A stretch of DNA of 64,000 nt from Bradyrhizobium vignae (GCF_004114425.1 NZ_RDQF01000010.1:1-64000); one strand, 5' to 3'. Positions 35,243 through 44,085 are shown, counted from the stretch's first letter. Numbers and translations: made by a program. Notes: generated by a model from the letters alone, not told the origin.

Positions 35243-36268
35243 GTGAAGGCCGTCTATAGTGATCTACACCGCAGCCATGATCCGCAGTTCTTCCTGGTCC
35301 GCGGCGTGGTCCAGCGCACCACCGAGCAGCCCGAGCGTGCCGATCGCCTGCTGGCAGGCCTGAAGGCGGGCAAGCACACGCTGATCGAGCCGACCAAATT
35401 CGGGCAGGGGCCGCGGGCGCGCGTGCACAGTCCGGAATATCTGAGCTTTCTCGCCGAGGCTTGGGATGCATGGTCCGCGCTCGGCGATGCCGGGCCGGAG
35501 ATGATCGCGAACATCCACCCGGTGCGCAACGCCGCCACCTATCCGACCCATATCGTAGGCAAGCTCGGCTGGCACACGGCGGACACTGCGGCCCCGATCG
35601 GCGCGGGCACCTGGGCCGGCGCCTGCGCCTCGAGCGACGTGGCGGTCACCGCTGCGCAGATGGTGCTTGACGGTGAGGATGCGGTTTATGCGCTGTGCCG
35701 TCCGCCCGGCCACCATGCCTATCGCGATATGGCCGGCGGTTTCTGCTTCCTCAACAACAGCGCGATCGCGGCCGAGCATCTGCGCCAGAAGCATGAGCGC
35801 GTCGTCATCCTCGACGTCGACGTGCATCACGGCAACGGCACGCAGGGCATCTTCTACGAGCGGCAGGATGTGTTCACCGTCTCGATCCACGCCGACCCGT
35901 CGTTCTTCTATCCGTTCGTCTGGGGCTACGCGCATGAGCGCGGCGCCGGACCCGGCCTCGGCGCCAATCTCAACATTCCCCTGGCCAAGGGTACCGGCGA
36001 CGACGACTACATGAAGGCGCTCGCGGCGGCGGAGAGGGCGATCCGCTCCTTCGCGCCGACCGCGCTCGTGGTCGCGCTCGGCCTCGACGCCTCCGAGAAG
36101 GATCCGCTCGCCGGTCTCGCCGTCACCACCGATGGCTTCCGCCGGATCGGCGAGGGGCTGGCCCGGTTTGGACTGCCGACGGTGCTGGTGCAGGAAGGCG
36201 GCTATCTTTCCGACATCCTCGGCGCCAATCTGACCGCGGTGCTCGGCGGATTCGAAGCCGCGCGCTAG
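35243..36268 (+). CDS. Histone deacetylase-family amidohydrolase (class II, acetylpolyamine-type)
   Basis: 341 aa from GTG 35243, preceded by CAGGAG; this start gives VKAVYSDLHRSHDPQFFLVR, the normal beginning of bacterial class II members. Zinc enzyme motifs: YALCRPPGHHAYRDMAGGFC (His-His charge relay), VVILDVDVHHGNGTQGIFY (Asp/His zinc ligands), GLDASEKDPLAGL (second Asp ligand) and QEGGYLSD (catalytic Tyr). Likely removes acetyl groups from small N-acetylated amines or amino acids taken up by the adjacent transporter. It is the last intact gene before the island end. Confidence 0.9.
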   Translation: MKAVYSDLHRSHDPQFFLVRGVVQRTTEQPERADRLLAGLKAGKHTLIEPTKFGQGPRARVHSPEYLSFLAEAWDAWSALGDAGPEMIANIHPVRNAATYPTHIVGKLGWHTADTAAPIGAGTWAGACASSDVAVTAAQMVLDGEDAVYALCRPPGHHAYRDMAGGFCFLNNSAIAAEHLRQKHERVVILDVDVHHGNGTQGIFYERQDVFTVSIHADPSFFYPFVWGYAHERGAGPGLGANLNIPLAKGTGDDDYMKALAAAERAIRSFAPTALVVALGLDASEKDPLAGLAVTTDGFRRIGEGLARFGLPTVLVQEGGYLSDILGANLTAVLGGFEAAR

Positions 36269-36707
36269 TAGCCGTCGCTCATCGCTGGTAGGCCATGATG
36301 GATGGGAACGGTGCGCCGGGAGACCGGCAGGAGATGGAAGGTGCAGGTCCTTTGCGGTGAAGGAGTAGCGACGTATTTCCTGTCGACGTAGACGAGACCG
36401 CGTCCGTCAAAGCTCTTGCGAATGGCGGTCACCTTGCAGATCAGGATATCGTGGCTTCTCGCTCGAAATGGATCCAGGCTTGCGCTTGATGACCTCCAGA
36501 TCGAGTTGCTGGCTCCCGTCTAGCCGCCCTCCGCTCGTTTGCCGAGCCGCGCGTGTTGACCTCTTCCCAGGAACCAGACCTGAAACGGGAGCAGCCCGCG
36601 CCGCTTCCCGCCGCGTTCGACATCGGCGCTGGCGCTACGCCCCTTTTATGGCCGCAACAGATGTGCAACATCAGGCGGCTGAGTGACTGATTTCATGTGC
36701 CTCAAAA
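36269..36707. other. Island right end with possible gene remnant
   Basis: About 440 bases with no complete gene. On the minus strand, ending at a TAG at 36267-36269, DILICKVTAIRKSFDGRGLV followed by YVDRKYVAT faintly recalls the C-terminal part of flavin-reductase-like proteins, but upstream codons shift frame. I regard it as probable debris. Confidence 0.35.
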
Positions 36708-36756
36708 CGGTTTCCTAAACCGTAGGTCGGAAGTTCGAGTCTTCCCGGGATCGCCA
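36708..36756 (+). other. Right attachment site (attR): partial tRNA-Arg copy
   Basis: 49 bases identical to tRNA-Arg(CCT) 15617-15665, running from the anticodon stem to CCA. The 5' half of a tRNA is absent, so it is not a functional tRNA. It marks the far end of the island, 21.1 kb from the intact gene. Confidence 0.9.
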
Positions 36757-36880
36757 ATTCGGCATGGCTCGTCGGCCCCGCTCGACAAGCTCTCCGGCGC
36801 GAAAATTGCTAAAGGCAGGAGGCTTCCTTCCTCGGCTGACTGCCGCCAGTCGCCTCACTGCCACACATCCGGAGACAACG

Positions 36881-38020
36881 ATGCCTTTCGACTTGATCCT
36901 GCGCGGGGGGCGGGTGATCGACCCGTCCCAGAAGCTCGATGCCGTGACCGATGTCGCCTTTGCCGGCGGCAAGGTCGCCGCGATCGGCAGCGGGCTCAAG
37001 GCGAACCCTGCGACAGAGGTACGCGACGTCTCGCGGTTCATCGTCACGCCGGGGCTGATCGATCTGCACACCCACGTTTACTGGGGCGGCACCTCGCTCG
37101 GCATCGATGCCGAGGAATTCTGCCGCACCTCCGGCGTCACCACCGCGGTCGATACCGGCAGCGCCGGGCCCGGCAATTTCGCCGGCTTCCGCAAGCATGT
37201 GATCGAGCCGAGCCAGGTTCGCATCCTCGCCTACCTGCACGTCTCGCATGCCGGCATCTTCGGCTTCTCGCACCGGATCATGGTCGGAGAGAGCGAGGAG
37301 CTGCGGCTGATGAATCCGATCGAGGCAGCCGAGGTGGCGGATGCCAACCGCGATCTCATCGTCGGCATCAAGGTGCGCGTCGGATTGCACTCCTCGGGCA
37401 CCTCGGGGGCCGTGCCGCTCGACATCGCGCTCGAGGTCGCGAACGAGGTCGGCATGCCCCTGATGGCGCATATCGACCATCCGCCGCCAAGCTACGAGGA
37501 CGTGCTCGCCCGTCTGCGTCCCGGCGACGTTCTCACCCATGCGTTCCGCCCCTTTCCCAACACGCCCGCGACCGCGCAAGGCACGGTGAAGAAGGCGGTG
37601 CTGGAGGCGCGCGAGCGCGGCGTGCTGTTCGATATCGGCCACGGCAAGGGCTCGTTCGCGTTCAAGACCGCGCGCGCCATGCTCGCCAACGGCTTCTATC
37701 CCGACACCATCTCCTCCGACATCCATCAGCTCTGCATCGACGGCCCGGCCTACGATCAGGTCACGACCATGTCGAAGTTCCTGTGCATGGGCATGGAGCT
37801 CTCCGACGTCATCGCGGCCTCGACGGTGAACGCGGCGATGGCGCTGCGCCGCCCCGAACTCGGCAGCCTCAAACCGGGCAGCGTCGGCGACGCCACGCTT
37901 GTTACGGTCAGGCAAGGCCAGTTCGACTATGAAGACGTCGTCGGCGAGCACCTGATCGGTAACAGCAAGATCGTCTCGGAGGGGGTCGTCATCGGCGGCC
38001 GCTGGTGGCATCCGAATTGA
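36881..38020 (+). CDS. Amidohydrolase/deacetylase family metallohydrolase
   Basis: 379 aa, dihydroorotase-like amidohydrolase fold. ATG 36881 follows CCGGAGA. FDLILRGGRVIDPSQKLDAV opens the small beta domain; VTPGLIDLHTHVYWGGTSLG holds the HxH metal pair; GIKVRVGLHSSG carries the Lys usually carboxylated; MAHIDHPPPSYEDVL, LTHAFRP and SSDIHQLCIDGPAYD supply further His/Asp ligands. Hydrolyses a cyclic or acyl amide, exact substrate unknown. First core gene after the island end. Confidence 0.87.
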   Translation: MPFDLILRGGRVIDPSQKLDAVTDVAFAGGKVAAIGSGLKANPATEVRDVSRFIVTPGLIDLHTHVYWGGTSLGIDAEEFCRTSGVTTAVDTGSAGPGNFAGFRKHVIEPSQVRILAYLHVSHAGIFGFSHRIMVGESEELRLMNPIEAAEVADANRDLIVGIKVRVGLHSSGTSGAVPLDIALEVANEVGMPLMAHIDHPPPSYEDVLARLRPGDVLTHAFRPFPNTPATAQGTVKKAVLEARERGVLFDIGHGKGSFAFKTARAMLANGFYPDTISSDIHQLCIDGPAYDQVTTMSKFLCMGMELSDVIAASTVNAAMALRRPELGSLKPGSVGDATLVTVRQGQFDYEDVVGEHLIGNSKIVSEGVVIGGRWWHPN

Positions 38021-38031
38021 GACGGCGGCCC

Positions 38032-39177
38032 CTACAGCGACCTCGCGATCAAGAGCTTCATGATCTCGTTGGTGCCGCCGTAGATCTTCTGGATGCGGGA
38101 GTCGATGAAGATGCGCGAGATCGGGTATTCCTGCATGTAGCCGTAGCCGCCGAACAGCTGCAGGCATTCGTCGGCGGTCTCGACCTGCTTCTCCGAGCAC
38201 CAATATTTCGCCATCGATGCCGTGACGGTGTCGAGGTCTTTTGCGATCAAGCGCTCGATGCACCAATCGACGAAGACGCGCGCGATCATCGCCTCGGTCT
38301 TGCGCTCGGCGAGCGTGAACGCGGTGTTCTGGAAGTCCAGCAGCGGCTTGCCGAACGCCTTCCGCTCCTTGGTGTACTCAGTGGTGAGCTTGACGGCGCG
38401 CTCCATCGAGGCGACGGCGCCGACCGCGAGCGCAAGCCGCTCCTGCGGCAATTGCTGCATCAGCTGGACAAAACCCTGGCCTTCCTCATTGCCGAGCAGG
38501 TTTTCCGGCGGCACCGTCACGTTGTCGAAAAACAGCTCCGAGGTGTCGGAGGCGTGCAGGCCGATCTTGTCGAGGTTGCGCCCGCGCTTGTAGCCGTCCG
38601 CGCCCTCGGTCTCGACCACGATCAGCGAGATGCCCTTGGCGCCCGCTTCGCCGGTGCGCGCGACCACGATGACGAGATCGGCGGCCTGGCCGTTGGTGAT
38701 GAACGTCTTCTGGCCGTTGATGACATAGGAATTGCCCTGCTTCTTCGCCGTGGTCTTGACGGCTTGAAGATCAGACCCGGTGCCGGGCTCGGTCATGGCG
38801 ATGGCACCGACCATCTCGCCGGAGGCCATCTTCGGCAGCCAGCGCTTCTTCTGCTCCTCCGAGCCGTAATTGAGGATGTAGTGCGCGACGATGGCGCTGT
38901 GCACGGAGACGCCGGTCGTCAGCTCCGGCACCGTGCTTTCGAGATCGTCCAACACGGCAGCATCATAAGCGAAGGTCGCACCTAAGCCGCCATATTCCTC
39001 GGGCACGCTCGCCAGCAGCGCACCCATCTCGCCGAGCCCGCGCCAGGCGAAGCGGTCGACCATCTTCTGCTCGCGCCATTTTTCGGCGTGCGGCGCCAGG
39101 TCCTTGGCGAGATATTTCCGGAACTGGTCGCGGAAGACGTCGAGCTCTTCGGTCATCCAGGAGGAGCGATAGGACAT
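38032..39177 (-). CDS. Acyl-CoA dehydrogenase
   Basis: 381 aa, classic single-subunit ACAD length. ATG 39177 (MSYRSSWMTEELDVFRDQFR) chosen; the long frame upstream is spurious. Motifs: GAIAMTEPGTGSDLQAVKTT (FAD/substrate binding), NGQKTFITNGQAADLVIVVA, ERLALAVGAVASMERAVKLT, and QLFGGYGYMQEYPISRIFID then KIYGGTNEIMKLLIARSL, where the Glu of YGGTNE is the expected catalytic base position. Convergent with the amidohydrolase gene. Confidence 0.92.
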   Translation of the reverse strand: MSYRSSWMTEELDVFRDQFRKYLAKDLAPHAEKWREQKMVDRFAWRGLGEMGALLASVPEEYGGLGATFAYDAAVLDDLESTVPELTTGVSVHSAIVAHYILNYGSEEQKKRWLPKMASGEMVGAIAMTEPGTGSDLQAVKTTAKKQGNSYVINGQKTFITNGQAADLVIVVARTGEAGAKGISLIVVETEGADGYKRGRNLDKIGLHASDTSELFFDNVTVPPENLLGNEEGQGFVQLMQQLPQERLALAVGAVASMERAVKLTTEYTKERKAFGKPLLDFQNTAFTLAERKTEAMIARVFVDWCIERLIAKDLDTVTASMAKYWCSEKQVETADECLQLFGGYGYMQEYPISRIFIDSRIQKIYGGTNEIMKLLIARSL

Positions 39178-39325
39178 GATTACCTCATCTTGGCGTGGAC
39201 GGCGCGTGCGCATCACGCGTGCCACAGCAGTCGGGGCCGACGCAAGCCTGCCCGCTTCTGGTAGGCCAACCAAGAGTAGGGATGATTGTGTTTTCAGGCT
39301 GCCGGCGCAGTGTCGCCGCCAGGCG

Positions 39326-40270
39326 TTATCCGGCCTGCGCCGTCTTGCCGCCATCGATGACGAACTGACCGCCGGTCGTGTAGGGATGATCGTCCGAGGC
39401 CAGCACCAGGGCGAAAGCTGCGATCTCCTCCGGTGTTGCCACGCGTTGCAGGCCTGGAACATGCGACTTGGCCCATTGCGCGATGGCGACATGCCAGGCG
39501 GCGTCAGGCAGATTCTCCATGCCCGACAGGCGGCGGATGAAGGGCGTATCCGTCGTGCCCGGGATCAGCGTGTTGATGCGGATGCCGTATCTTGCGTAGT
39601 CGAGCGCGGCGGCCTGAACCAGGCCGACCAGCCCGCGCTTGGCCGCCGAATAGGCGGAGCGGTTGGCCGTGGTCGCGATGGCGTTGGACGATGAGGTGAC
39701 GACGATCGATCCGCCCTTCTGTAACATGTGCGGGATCTGATATTTCATCGACAGGAACACGCCGCGCAGGTCGGTGCCCAGCACGTCGTCGAACTCGGCC
39801 GCGCTGTACTCGTGCAGGGGTTTTTCGACCGAGATGCCGGCATTGTTGAAGGCGACGTCGAGCCGGACGTAGCGTTCGATGGTCTTGTCGACCAGCGCCT
39901 TCACCTCGGCCTCGTTGCGGAGATCGGCGCGAATGAAAACGGCCTCGCCGCCGGCCTCGCGCACCTCGTTCTCTACCTGCTTGCCGCGCTCGACGTTGCG
40001 GCCGCAGAAGGCGACCCGGCCGCCTTCGGCCGCGAACATCAGCGTCGCGGCGCGACCGATGCCGGAGGTGCCCCCCGTGACGATGATGACCTTGCCCTCG
40101 AATCGGCGCTTGCCGCTCGGCTTCTGCTGAGGCAGCGTCGCGGCCTGGCCGAGCGCCACGCCGCCGGCGAGGCCGCCGGCGGCCCCGGCGAGCACACCCA
40201 GGACCGCGCCCCCGACCAGATGACGGCGCTTTACCGGGCTGCTTTGGGTGATATCCTGCATTTCGGTCAT
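39326..40270 (-). CDS. SDR family oxidoreductase with export signal
   Basis: 314 aa. ATG 40270 gives MTEMQDITQSSPVKRRHLVG followed by GAVLGVLAGAAGGLAGGVAL, a twin-arginine-like signal peptide ahead of an otherwise standard SDR: VIIVTGGTSGIGRAATLMFA (cofactor), NNAGISVEKPL, VTSSSNAI (Ser), SAYSAAKRGLVG (YxxxK) and TGGQFVIDGGKT. NAD(P)-dependent SDRs are normally cytosolic; Tat export of a folded enzyme with bound cofactor would be unusual. Divergent from a TetR gene with a shared operator. Confidence 0.85.
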   Translation of the reverse strand: MTEMQDITQSSPVKRRHLVGGAVLGVLAGAAGGLAGGVALGQAATLPQQKPSGKRRFEGKVIIVTGGTSGIGRAATLMFAAEGGRVAFCGRNVERGKQVENEVREAGGEAVFIRADLRNEAEVKALVDKTIERYVRLDVAFNNAGISVEKPLHEYSAAEFDDVLGTDLRGVFLSMKYQIPHMLQKGGSIVVTSSSNAIATTANRSAYSAAKRGLVGLVQAAALDYARYGIRINTLIPGTTDTPFIRRLSGMENLPDAAWHVAIAQWAKSHVPGLQRVATPEEIAAFALVLASDDHPYTTGGQFVIDGGKTAQAG

Positions 40271-40290
40271 TTCGAACTCCGGTCGCTCAA

Positions 40291-40339
40291 TCTGAACAGT
40301 GTTAAGATTGGTAGACCGCGATCTAAACAGTGTCAAGTT
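40291..40339. promoter_or_regulatory. Direct-repeat operator between SDR and TetR genes
   Basis: TCTGAACAGTGTTAAGAT (40291-40308) and TCTAAACAGTGTCAAGTT (40322-40339) are 14 of 18 identical, 31 bases apart. Read on the minus strand the second copy contains TTGACA, a plausible -35 element of the SDR gene. Position next to the TetR gene suggests TetR binding. Confidence 0.65.
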
Positions 40340-40341
40340 AC

Positions 40342-40998
40342 ATGAAGAAGCAGGGCTCCTCAGGCAAACGCAGCGCCGGTTTGACCCGGTCGAAGCCGGA
40401 GCCCGGCTATCATCACGGCGAATTGCAGGAGGCGCTGATCGCCGCCAGCGAAGCCATTCTGGCCGAGCAGGGTGCCGAAGGTTTCACGCTGCGCGAGGCC
40501 GCCCGCCGCGCCGGGGTCTCGCCGGCTGCCCCGTCGCACCATTTCGGCAATGCGCAGGGCCTTCTGACCGAGGTCGCGATCCGCGGTTACGACGCGCTGG
40601 CCGAAGCCTTGCGCGCGGCAGCCTCCGGCAAGCAGGGCGCGCGCGAAAAACTTCGGGCCCAGGGACTTGCCTATGTCGATTTTGCGCTGAGACATCCCGG
40701 CCGCTTCCAGATGATGTTTGCGAACAAGCGACTCGTTGCTGACGATGCACGCTTGAAGCAAGCGAGCCGGGCCGCCGGCCACGCCTTCGAGACCGTCGTG
40801 GCCGAGCTGGTCGGCGGCACCGCGAAGGAGGCGAAGACGGCGGCTGCGGCGGCCTGGTCGACCGTTCACGGCTTTGCCAAGCTTGCACTCGAAGAGAAAT
40901 TCGGCTCTGTGAGGAACGAGGGCGGACGCCGCGAGATCATGATGACGCTTGATCAGGTCCTGAACTATCTATGGCCGGCGAGTGGCGCGCGCCGTTGA
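40342..40998 (+). CDS. TetR/AcrR-family transcriptional regulator
   Basis: 218 aa. ATG 40342 is preferred to an in-frame GTG at 40330 because the latter lies inside the operator repeat. The DNA-binding domain reads YHHGELQEALIAASEAILAE, GFTLREAARRAGVSPAAPSH and HFGNAQGLLTEVAIRGYDAL. The C-terminal helical domain (VDFALRHPGRFQMMFANKRL) matches the WHG/TetR-C family. Probably represses the divergent exported SDR. Confidence 0.9.
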   Translation: MKKQGSSGKRSAGLTRSKPEPGYHHGELQEALIAASEAILAEQGAEGFTLREAARRAGVSPAAPSHHFGNAQGLLTEVAIRGYDALAEALRAAASGKQGAREKLRAQGLAYVDFALRHPGRFQMMFANKRLVADDARLKQASRAAGHAFETVVAELVGGTAKEAKTAAAAAWSTVHGFAKLALEEKFGSVRNEGGRREIMMTLDQVLNYLWPASGARR

Positions 40999-41017
40999 GC
41001 GAGGCCTGGATGACGTC

Positions 41018-41695
41018 ATGACGAGCAAGACGACGGAGCTCAAGCTCGACATCGAGCGCATCGGCACGGTCTCGGCGATGCTGACGCGGCCGGATCATGC
41101 GCGCGCCTGCTACGTGCTGGCGCACGGCGCGGGCGCCGATATGCGGCATTCCTTCATGGGGAAGGTCGCAGCGGGACTCGCGGAGCGCGGCATCGCGACG
41201 TTCCGCTTCAATTTCCCTTACATGGAAGAGAAGAAGGGGCGTCCCGACCAGCCGGCGGTCGCGCACGCCGCCATCCGCGCGGCGGTCGGGGAGGTGGCGC
41301 GGCTGTGTCCCGGCGTGAAGCTCATTGCGGGTGGCAAATCTTTCGGCGGACGCATGACCTCGCAGGCGCAGGCGAAGGCACCTTTGCCTGACGTCAAAGG
41401 CCTCGCCTTCCTCGGCTTTCCTCTGCATGCCGCGAAGAAGCCGTCTTCGGAGCGCGCCGAGCACCTCTCCGACATCGCCATCCCCATGCTGTTCCTGCAG
41501 GGCACGCGCGATGCGCTTGCCGATCTGAGCTATTTCAAGCCTGTCGTCGAGAAGCTCGGCCCGAAGGCGATGCTGCATCAGGTCGAAGGCGGCGATCATT
41601 CGTTTGCGGTGCTGAAGAAGTCCGGCCGTAGCAGTGACGAGGCGCTCACCGAGGTGCTGGATACGCTCGCGGCCTGGATCGATGTGCTCGCCTGA
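41018..41695 (+). CDS. Alpha/beta-hydrolase (KANL3/Tex30-like) family protein
   Basis: 225 aa. ATG 41018 gives MTSKTTELKLDIERIGTVSA. An alpha/beta core is visible: ACYVLAHGAGADMRHSFMGK, nucleophile elbow IAGGKSFGGRMTSQAQAKAP (GKSFGG, Ser), GTRDALADL (Asp) and VEGGDHSFAVLKKSGRSS (His). The family has no firmly assigned substrate. The gene starts 19 bases after the TetR stop and may be cotranscribed. Confidence 0.85.
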   Translation: MTSKTTELKLDIERIGTVSAMLTRPDHARACYVLAHGAGADMRHSFMGKVAAGLAERGIATFRFNFPYMEEKKGRPDQPAVAHAAIRAAVGEVARLCPGVKLIAGGKSFGGRMTSQAQAKAPLPDVKGLAFLGFPLHAAKKPSSERAEHLSDIAIPMLFLQGTRDALADLSYFKPVVEKLGPKAMLHQVEGGDHSFAVLKKSGRSSDEALTEVLDTLAAWIDVLA

Positions 41696-41698
41696 GCC

Positions 41699-42673
41699 TC
41701 ACGCCGAATAAAGCCCCTTGTCGCGCGCCTTCTGGATCGCCAGCGCGGCGATCAGGTCGAGCGTCGGTGTCGACAGGCCGGCGGTGCGTGCGAAGGCTTG
41801 GGGCGCCTTCACCAGCACGTCGATCTCCATGGCGCGGCCGAGCTCGAAGTCCTGCAGCAGCGACGGCTTGTGATTGGGGGCGGGGCCGCTTCGGGTGACG
41901 CGCTTGACCTCGGGAATGAAATGCTGGGCAATCTCGTTGGCTTCGTTCAGCATGCGCGGGATCACCTCCGCGAAGGCGGGGTCGTCGCGCACGCCGCGCG
42001 CGGTCTGGCCGGTGAGCAGGCACAGCACCGAGAGCGACATGTTGGTCAGCAGCTTTGACCAGATCGCCTCGCGGATCTCGGCCACCGGCGGCGATTCCAG
42101 CCGCGCGTCGTTGAAGACCCCGCGCAGCCTGGTGATGCGCTCGCAATTGCGGTCGTCGCACTCGCCGATCAGAAGGCGATTGCGGTCCGGCGTCAGGTTC
42201 TGCACCACCCCGGGCGCGATGACCTCGTTGGAGGAGAAGATTACGCCGCCGATGATCCGCTCCTTCGGGATGCAGGCGCGCAGGCGCCCGCCGGGATCGA
42301 GGAAGGAAATGTCCGGCGGCGTCGGGTGCCGCGGCGGCAGGCCGATGCCGTACCACCAGGGAATGCCGTTCTGGGCGAACACGATCGCGGTATCGTCTTG
42401 CAGCAACGGCTTGATGCTGGACACCAGTCCCGGCAGCGCGGTTGCCTTCAGCGTGGAGATCACGACGTCCTGCGGGCCGAGCTGGGCCGGATCGCCTGAC
42501 GCGTTCACCTTGGCCCCGGCCTCTGAATCGCCGACGCGCAGCTTGAGTCCATTGGCGCGCGCCGCCTCCAGATGCGCCCCGCGCATCACGCACGAGACCT
42601 CGTGGCCGGCGCGCGCCAGCCGTACCGCAATGTGGCTGCCGACGGCGCCCGCGCCGAAAATGCAGATGCGCAT
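41699..42673 (-). CDS. 2-dehydropantoate 2-reductase family protein (intact)
   Basis: 324 aa. Rossmann start MRICIFGAGAVGSHIAVRLA, NADPH-binding segment SCVMRGAHLEAARANGLKLR, and C-terminal domain WSKLLTNMSLSVLCLLTGQT with MLNEANEIAQHFIPEV and KPSLLQDFELGRAMEIDVLV (family KxS...D...GR-E-D pattern). Unlike the frameshifted relative at 8750 the frame is complete. May be a ketopantoate reductase or a related 2-oxo acid reductase, since catabolic loci often carry such paralogues. Confidence 0.87.
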   Translation of the reverse strand: MRICIFGAGAVGSHIAVRLARAGHEVSCVMRGAHLEAARANGLKLRVGDSEAGAKVNASGDPAQLGPQDVVISTLKATALPGLVSSIKPLLQDDTAIVFAQNGIPWWYGIGLPPRHPTPPDISFLDPGGRLRACIPKERIIGGVIFSSNEVIAPGVVQNLTPDRNRLLIGECDDRNCERITRLRGVFNDARLESPPVAEIREAIWSKLLTNMSLSVLCLLTGQTARGVRDDPAFAEVIPRMLNEANEIAQHFIPEVKRVTRSGPAPNHKPSLLQDFELGRAMEIDVLVKAPQAFARTAGLSTPTLDLIAALAIQKARDKGLYSA

Positions 42674-42828
42674 GATGATATCCCGAACCTATCCCTTGGT
42701 GCCGTCCGGCAGCAGCATGACACAAGCCGCCATGCGATGGACGCGGCCGCCCTACGCCGGAAAGATATGGATCGGGACATGCAGCCTCGGCCATAGTGCA
42801 GGGCAAATAAACGACCGGAGGATCGCCG

Positions 42829-43632
42829 ATGACTGCCAGCCCCGTCCTGTGGAGCCTCGATCAGCGTGGGGTTGCGACCGTCACGTTGAACCGGCCGGAG
42901 GTGAACAACGCCTATGACGGTGCGCTGATATCAGGCGTGCTCGCGGCCATGGACGAGCTGGCTAAGAAGCCGAACCTGCGGGTGGTCGTTCTCAGGGGCA
43001 ACGGCAAGCATTTCCAGGCCGGCGCGGACCTCAAATGGATCAATGGCGTGCGGCCGCAATCGGCCGAGGCCAACGAGGCGGCCTCGCGGGCGACCTTCGA
43101 GGCCGTGCAGCGGCTCAACACCGTGGCCGTCCCGACGGTCGCGTTGGTGCAGGGCGGCTGTTTCGGCGGCGGCACCGGCGTGATCGCGGCTTGCGATGTC
43201 GTGATTGCCGCGGACAACGCGCTGTTCTCGATCACCGAGGTGCGATGGGGCCTGACGGCGGCCATCATCATCCCGCAGCTCTGCGACGCGATCGGTGTCC
43301 GACAAGTGCGCCGCTACGCGCTGACCGGCGAACGCTTCGGCGCAGAGGATGCCCGCCGCATCGGCCTCGTGCACGAGGTGGTGGCGCTCGCAGATCTCGA
43401 AACCGCAGGCGCCAAGGTGGTCGAGCAGCTGCTCGCCAACGGACCCGAGGCGATGGCCGAGACCAAGAAGCTCGCGCTGGAGAGCTCGTTCGGCGGCATG
43501 GCGGTGGACGATGCGGTCTACAAGCGGCTGGTGCAGCTGCATTCGCTCAAGCGCCAGAGCACGGAGGCGGCGGAGGGACTGGCGTCATTTGCCGAGAAGC
43601 GGGCGGCGAAGTGGGGCGGCGGAATAGCCTGA
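42829..43632 (+). CDS. Enoyl-CoA hydratase-related protein
   Basis: 267 aa crotonase. TLNRPEVNNAYDGALISGVL, oxyanion segments KHFQAGADLKWINGVRP and VQGGCFGGGTGVIAACDVVI, and FSITEVRWGLTAAIIIPQLC, where a Glu in SITEVRWGL matches methylglutaconyl-CoA hydratase-like members. Such enzymes act in leucine or isoprenoid (Liu/Atu-type) acyl-CoA degradation; the exact role is not established. Monocistronic by spacing. Confidence 0.86.
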   Translation: MTASPVLWSLDQRGVATVTLNRPEVNNAYDGALISGVLAAMDELAKKPNLRVVVLRGNGKHFQAGADLKWINGVRPQSAEANEAASRATFEAVQRLNTVAVPTVALVQGGCFGGGTGVIAACDVVIAADNALFSITEVRWGLTAAIIIPQLCDAIGVRQVRRYALTGERFGAEDARRIGLVHEVVALADLETAGAKVVEQLLANGPEAMAETKKLALESSFGGMAVDDAVYKRLVQLHSLKRQSTEAAEGLASFAEKRAAKWGGGIA

Positions 43633-43635
43633 ACG

Positions 43636-43908
43636 TCAGCAGCCGCGGCAGATGTTGTTGATGCTGCGGTGGACCGCGTCGTCGTCCTGCCGCATCTGGC
43701 GCAGCGTTTCGAGCGTGTTGCTCTCGGCGATTGCTGGCGCCCGCTTGCGCTTCGCCGCGAGCTCGTCCTCCTGCCGCTTGTAGCAGGCTTCGCGCTCGGG
43801 CTTGGCCTGGATGAAGCGGCAGTTCTGCTCCACGGCCACGGCGGGGCAGGTTGAGATCGCGAGAACGACCAGGCCGGGCAGGGCGAATTTCAAAAGCGTC
43901 GAATCCAT
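43636..43908 (-). CDS. Small exported cysteine-containing protein
   Basis: 90 aa. Signal peptide (MDSTLLKFALPGLVVLAIST, cleavage near AVA), then VEQNCRFIQAKPEREACYKR, a charged helical stretch (QEDELAAKRKRAPAIAES) and a terminal INNICRGC. The four cysteines may form two disulfides in the periplasm. Function unknown; ends three bases beyond the crotonase stop, convergent. Confidence 0.7.
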   Translation of the reverse strand: MDSTLLKFALPGLVVLAISTCPAVAVEQNCRFIQAKPEREACYKRQEDELAAKRKRAPAIAESNTLETLRQMRQDDDAVHRSINNICRGC

Positions 43909-43926
43909 CTGTGAACCAAGGTGCTG

Positions 43927-44015
43927 GTCGTCGCCCGGCTTGACCGGGCGACCCAGTACGCCGCCGCCTCTCCGTACACGTTTGACGCCTCTGGAATACT
44001 GGATCGCGATGACAG
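43927..44015. repeat. Palindromic intergenic repeat, family D copy 1
   Basis: TCGTCGCCCGG ... CCAGTACGCCGCCGCCTCTCC ... TGGAATACTGGATCGCGATGAC. It shares the blocks CCAGTACGCCGC and CTCTGGAATACTGGATCGC with 51771-51874. Located upstream of the small exported gene. Confidence 0.7.
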
Positions 44016-44085
44016 TGGGGCGCGACGGCTCTTCTCTCAGGTCCGTCGTCTGAGGGCAATCGCCATTTTGTCCACCCGATGCTGC

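Noticed and set aside
36708..36756. Second tRNA-Arg gene
   Set aside because: Only the 3' 49 bases are present; no acceptor 5' strand or D arm, so it is an attachment-site remnant.
36809..38266. 485-codon minus-strand frame opposite the amidohydrolase
   Set aside because: Composition is that of antisense reading; the plus strand has metal-ligand motifs.
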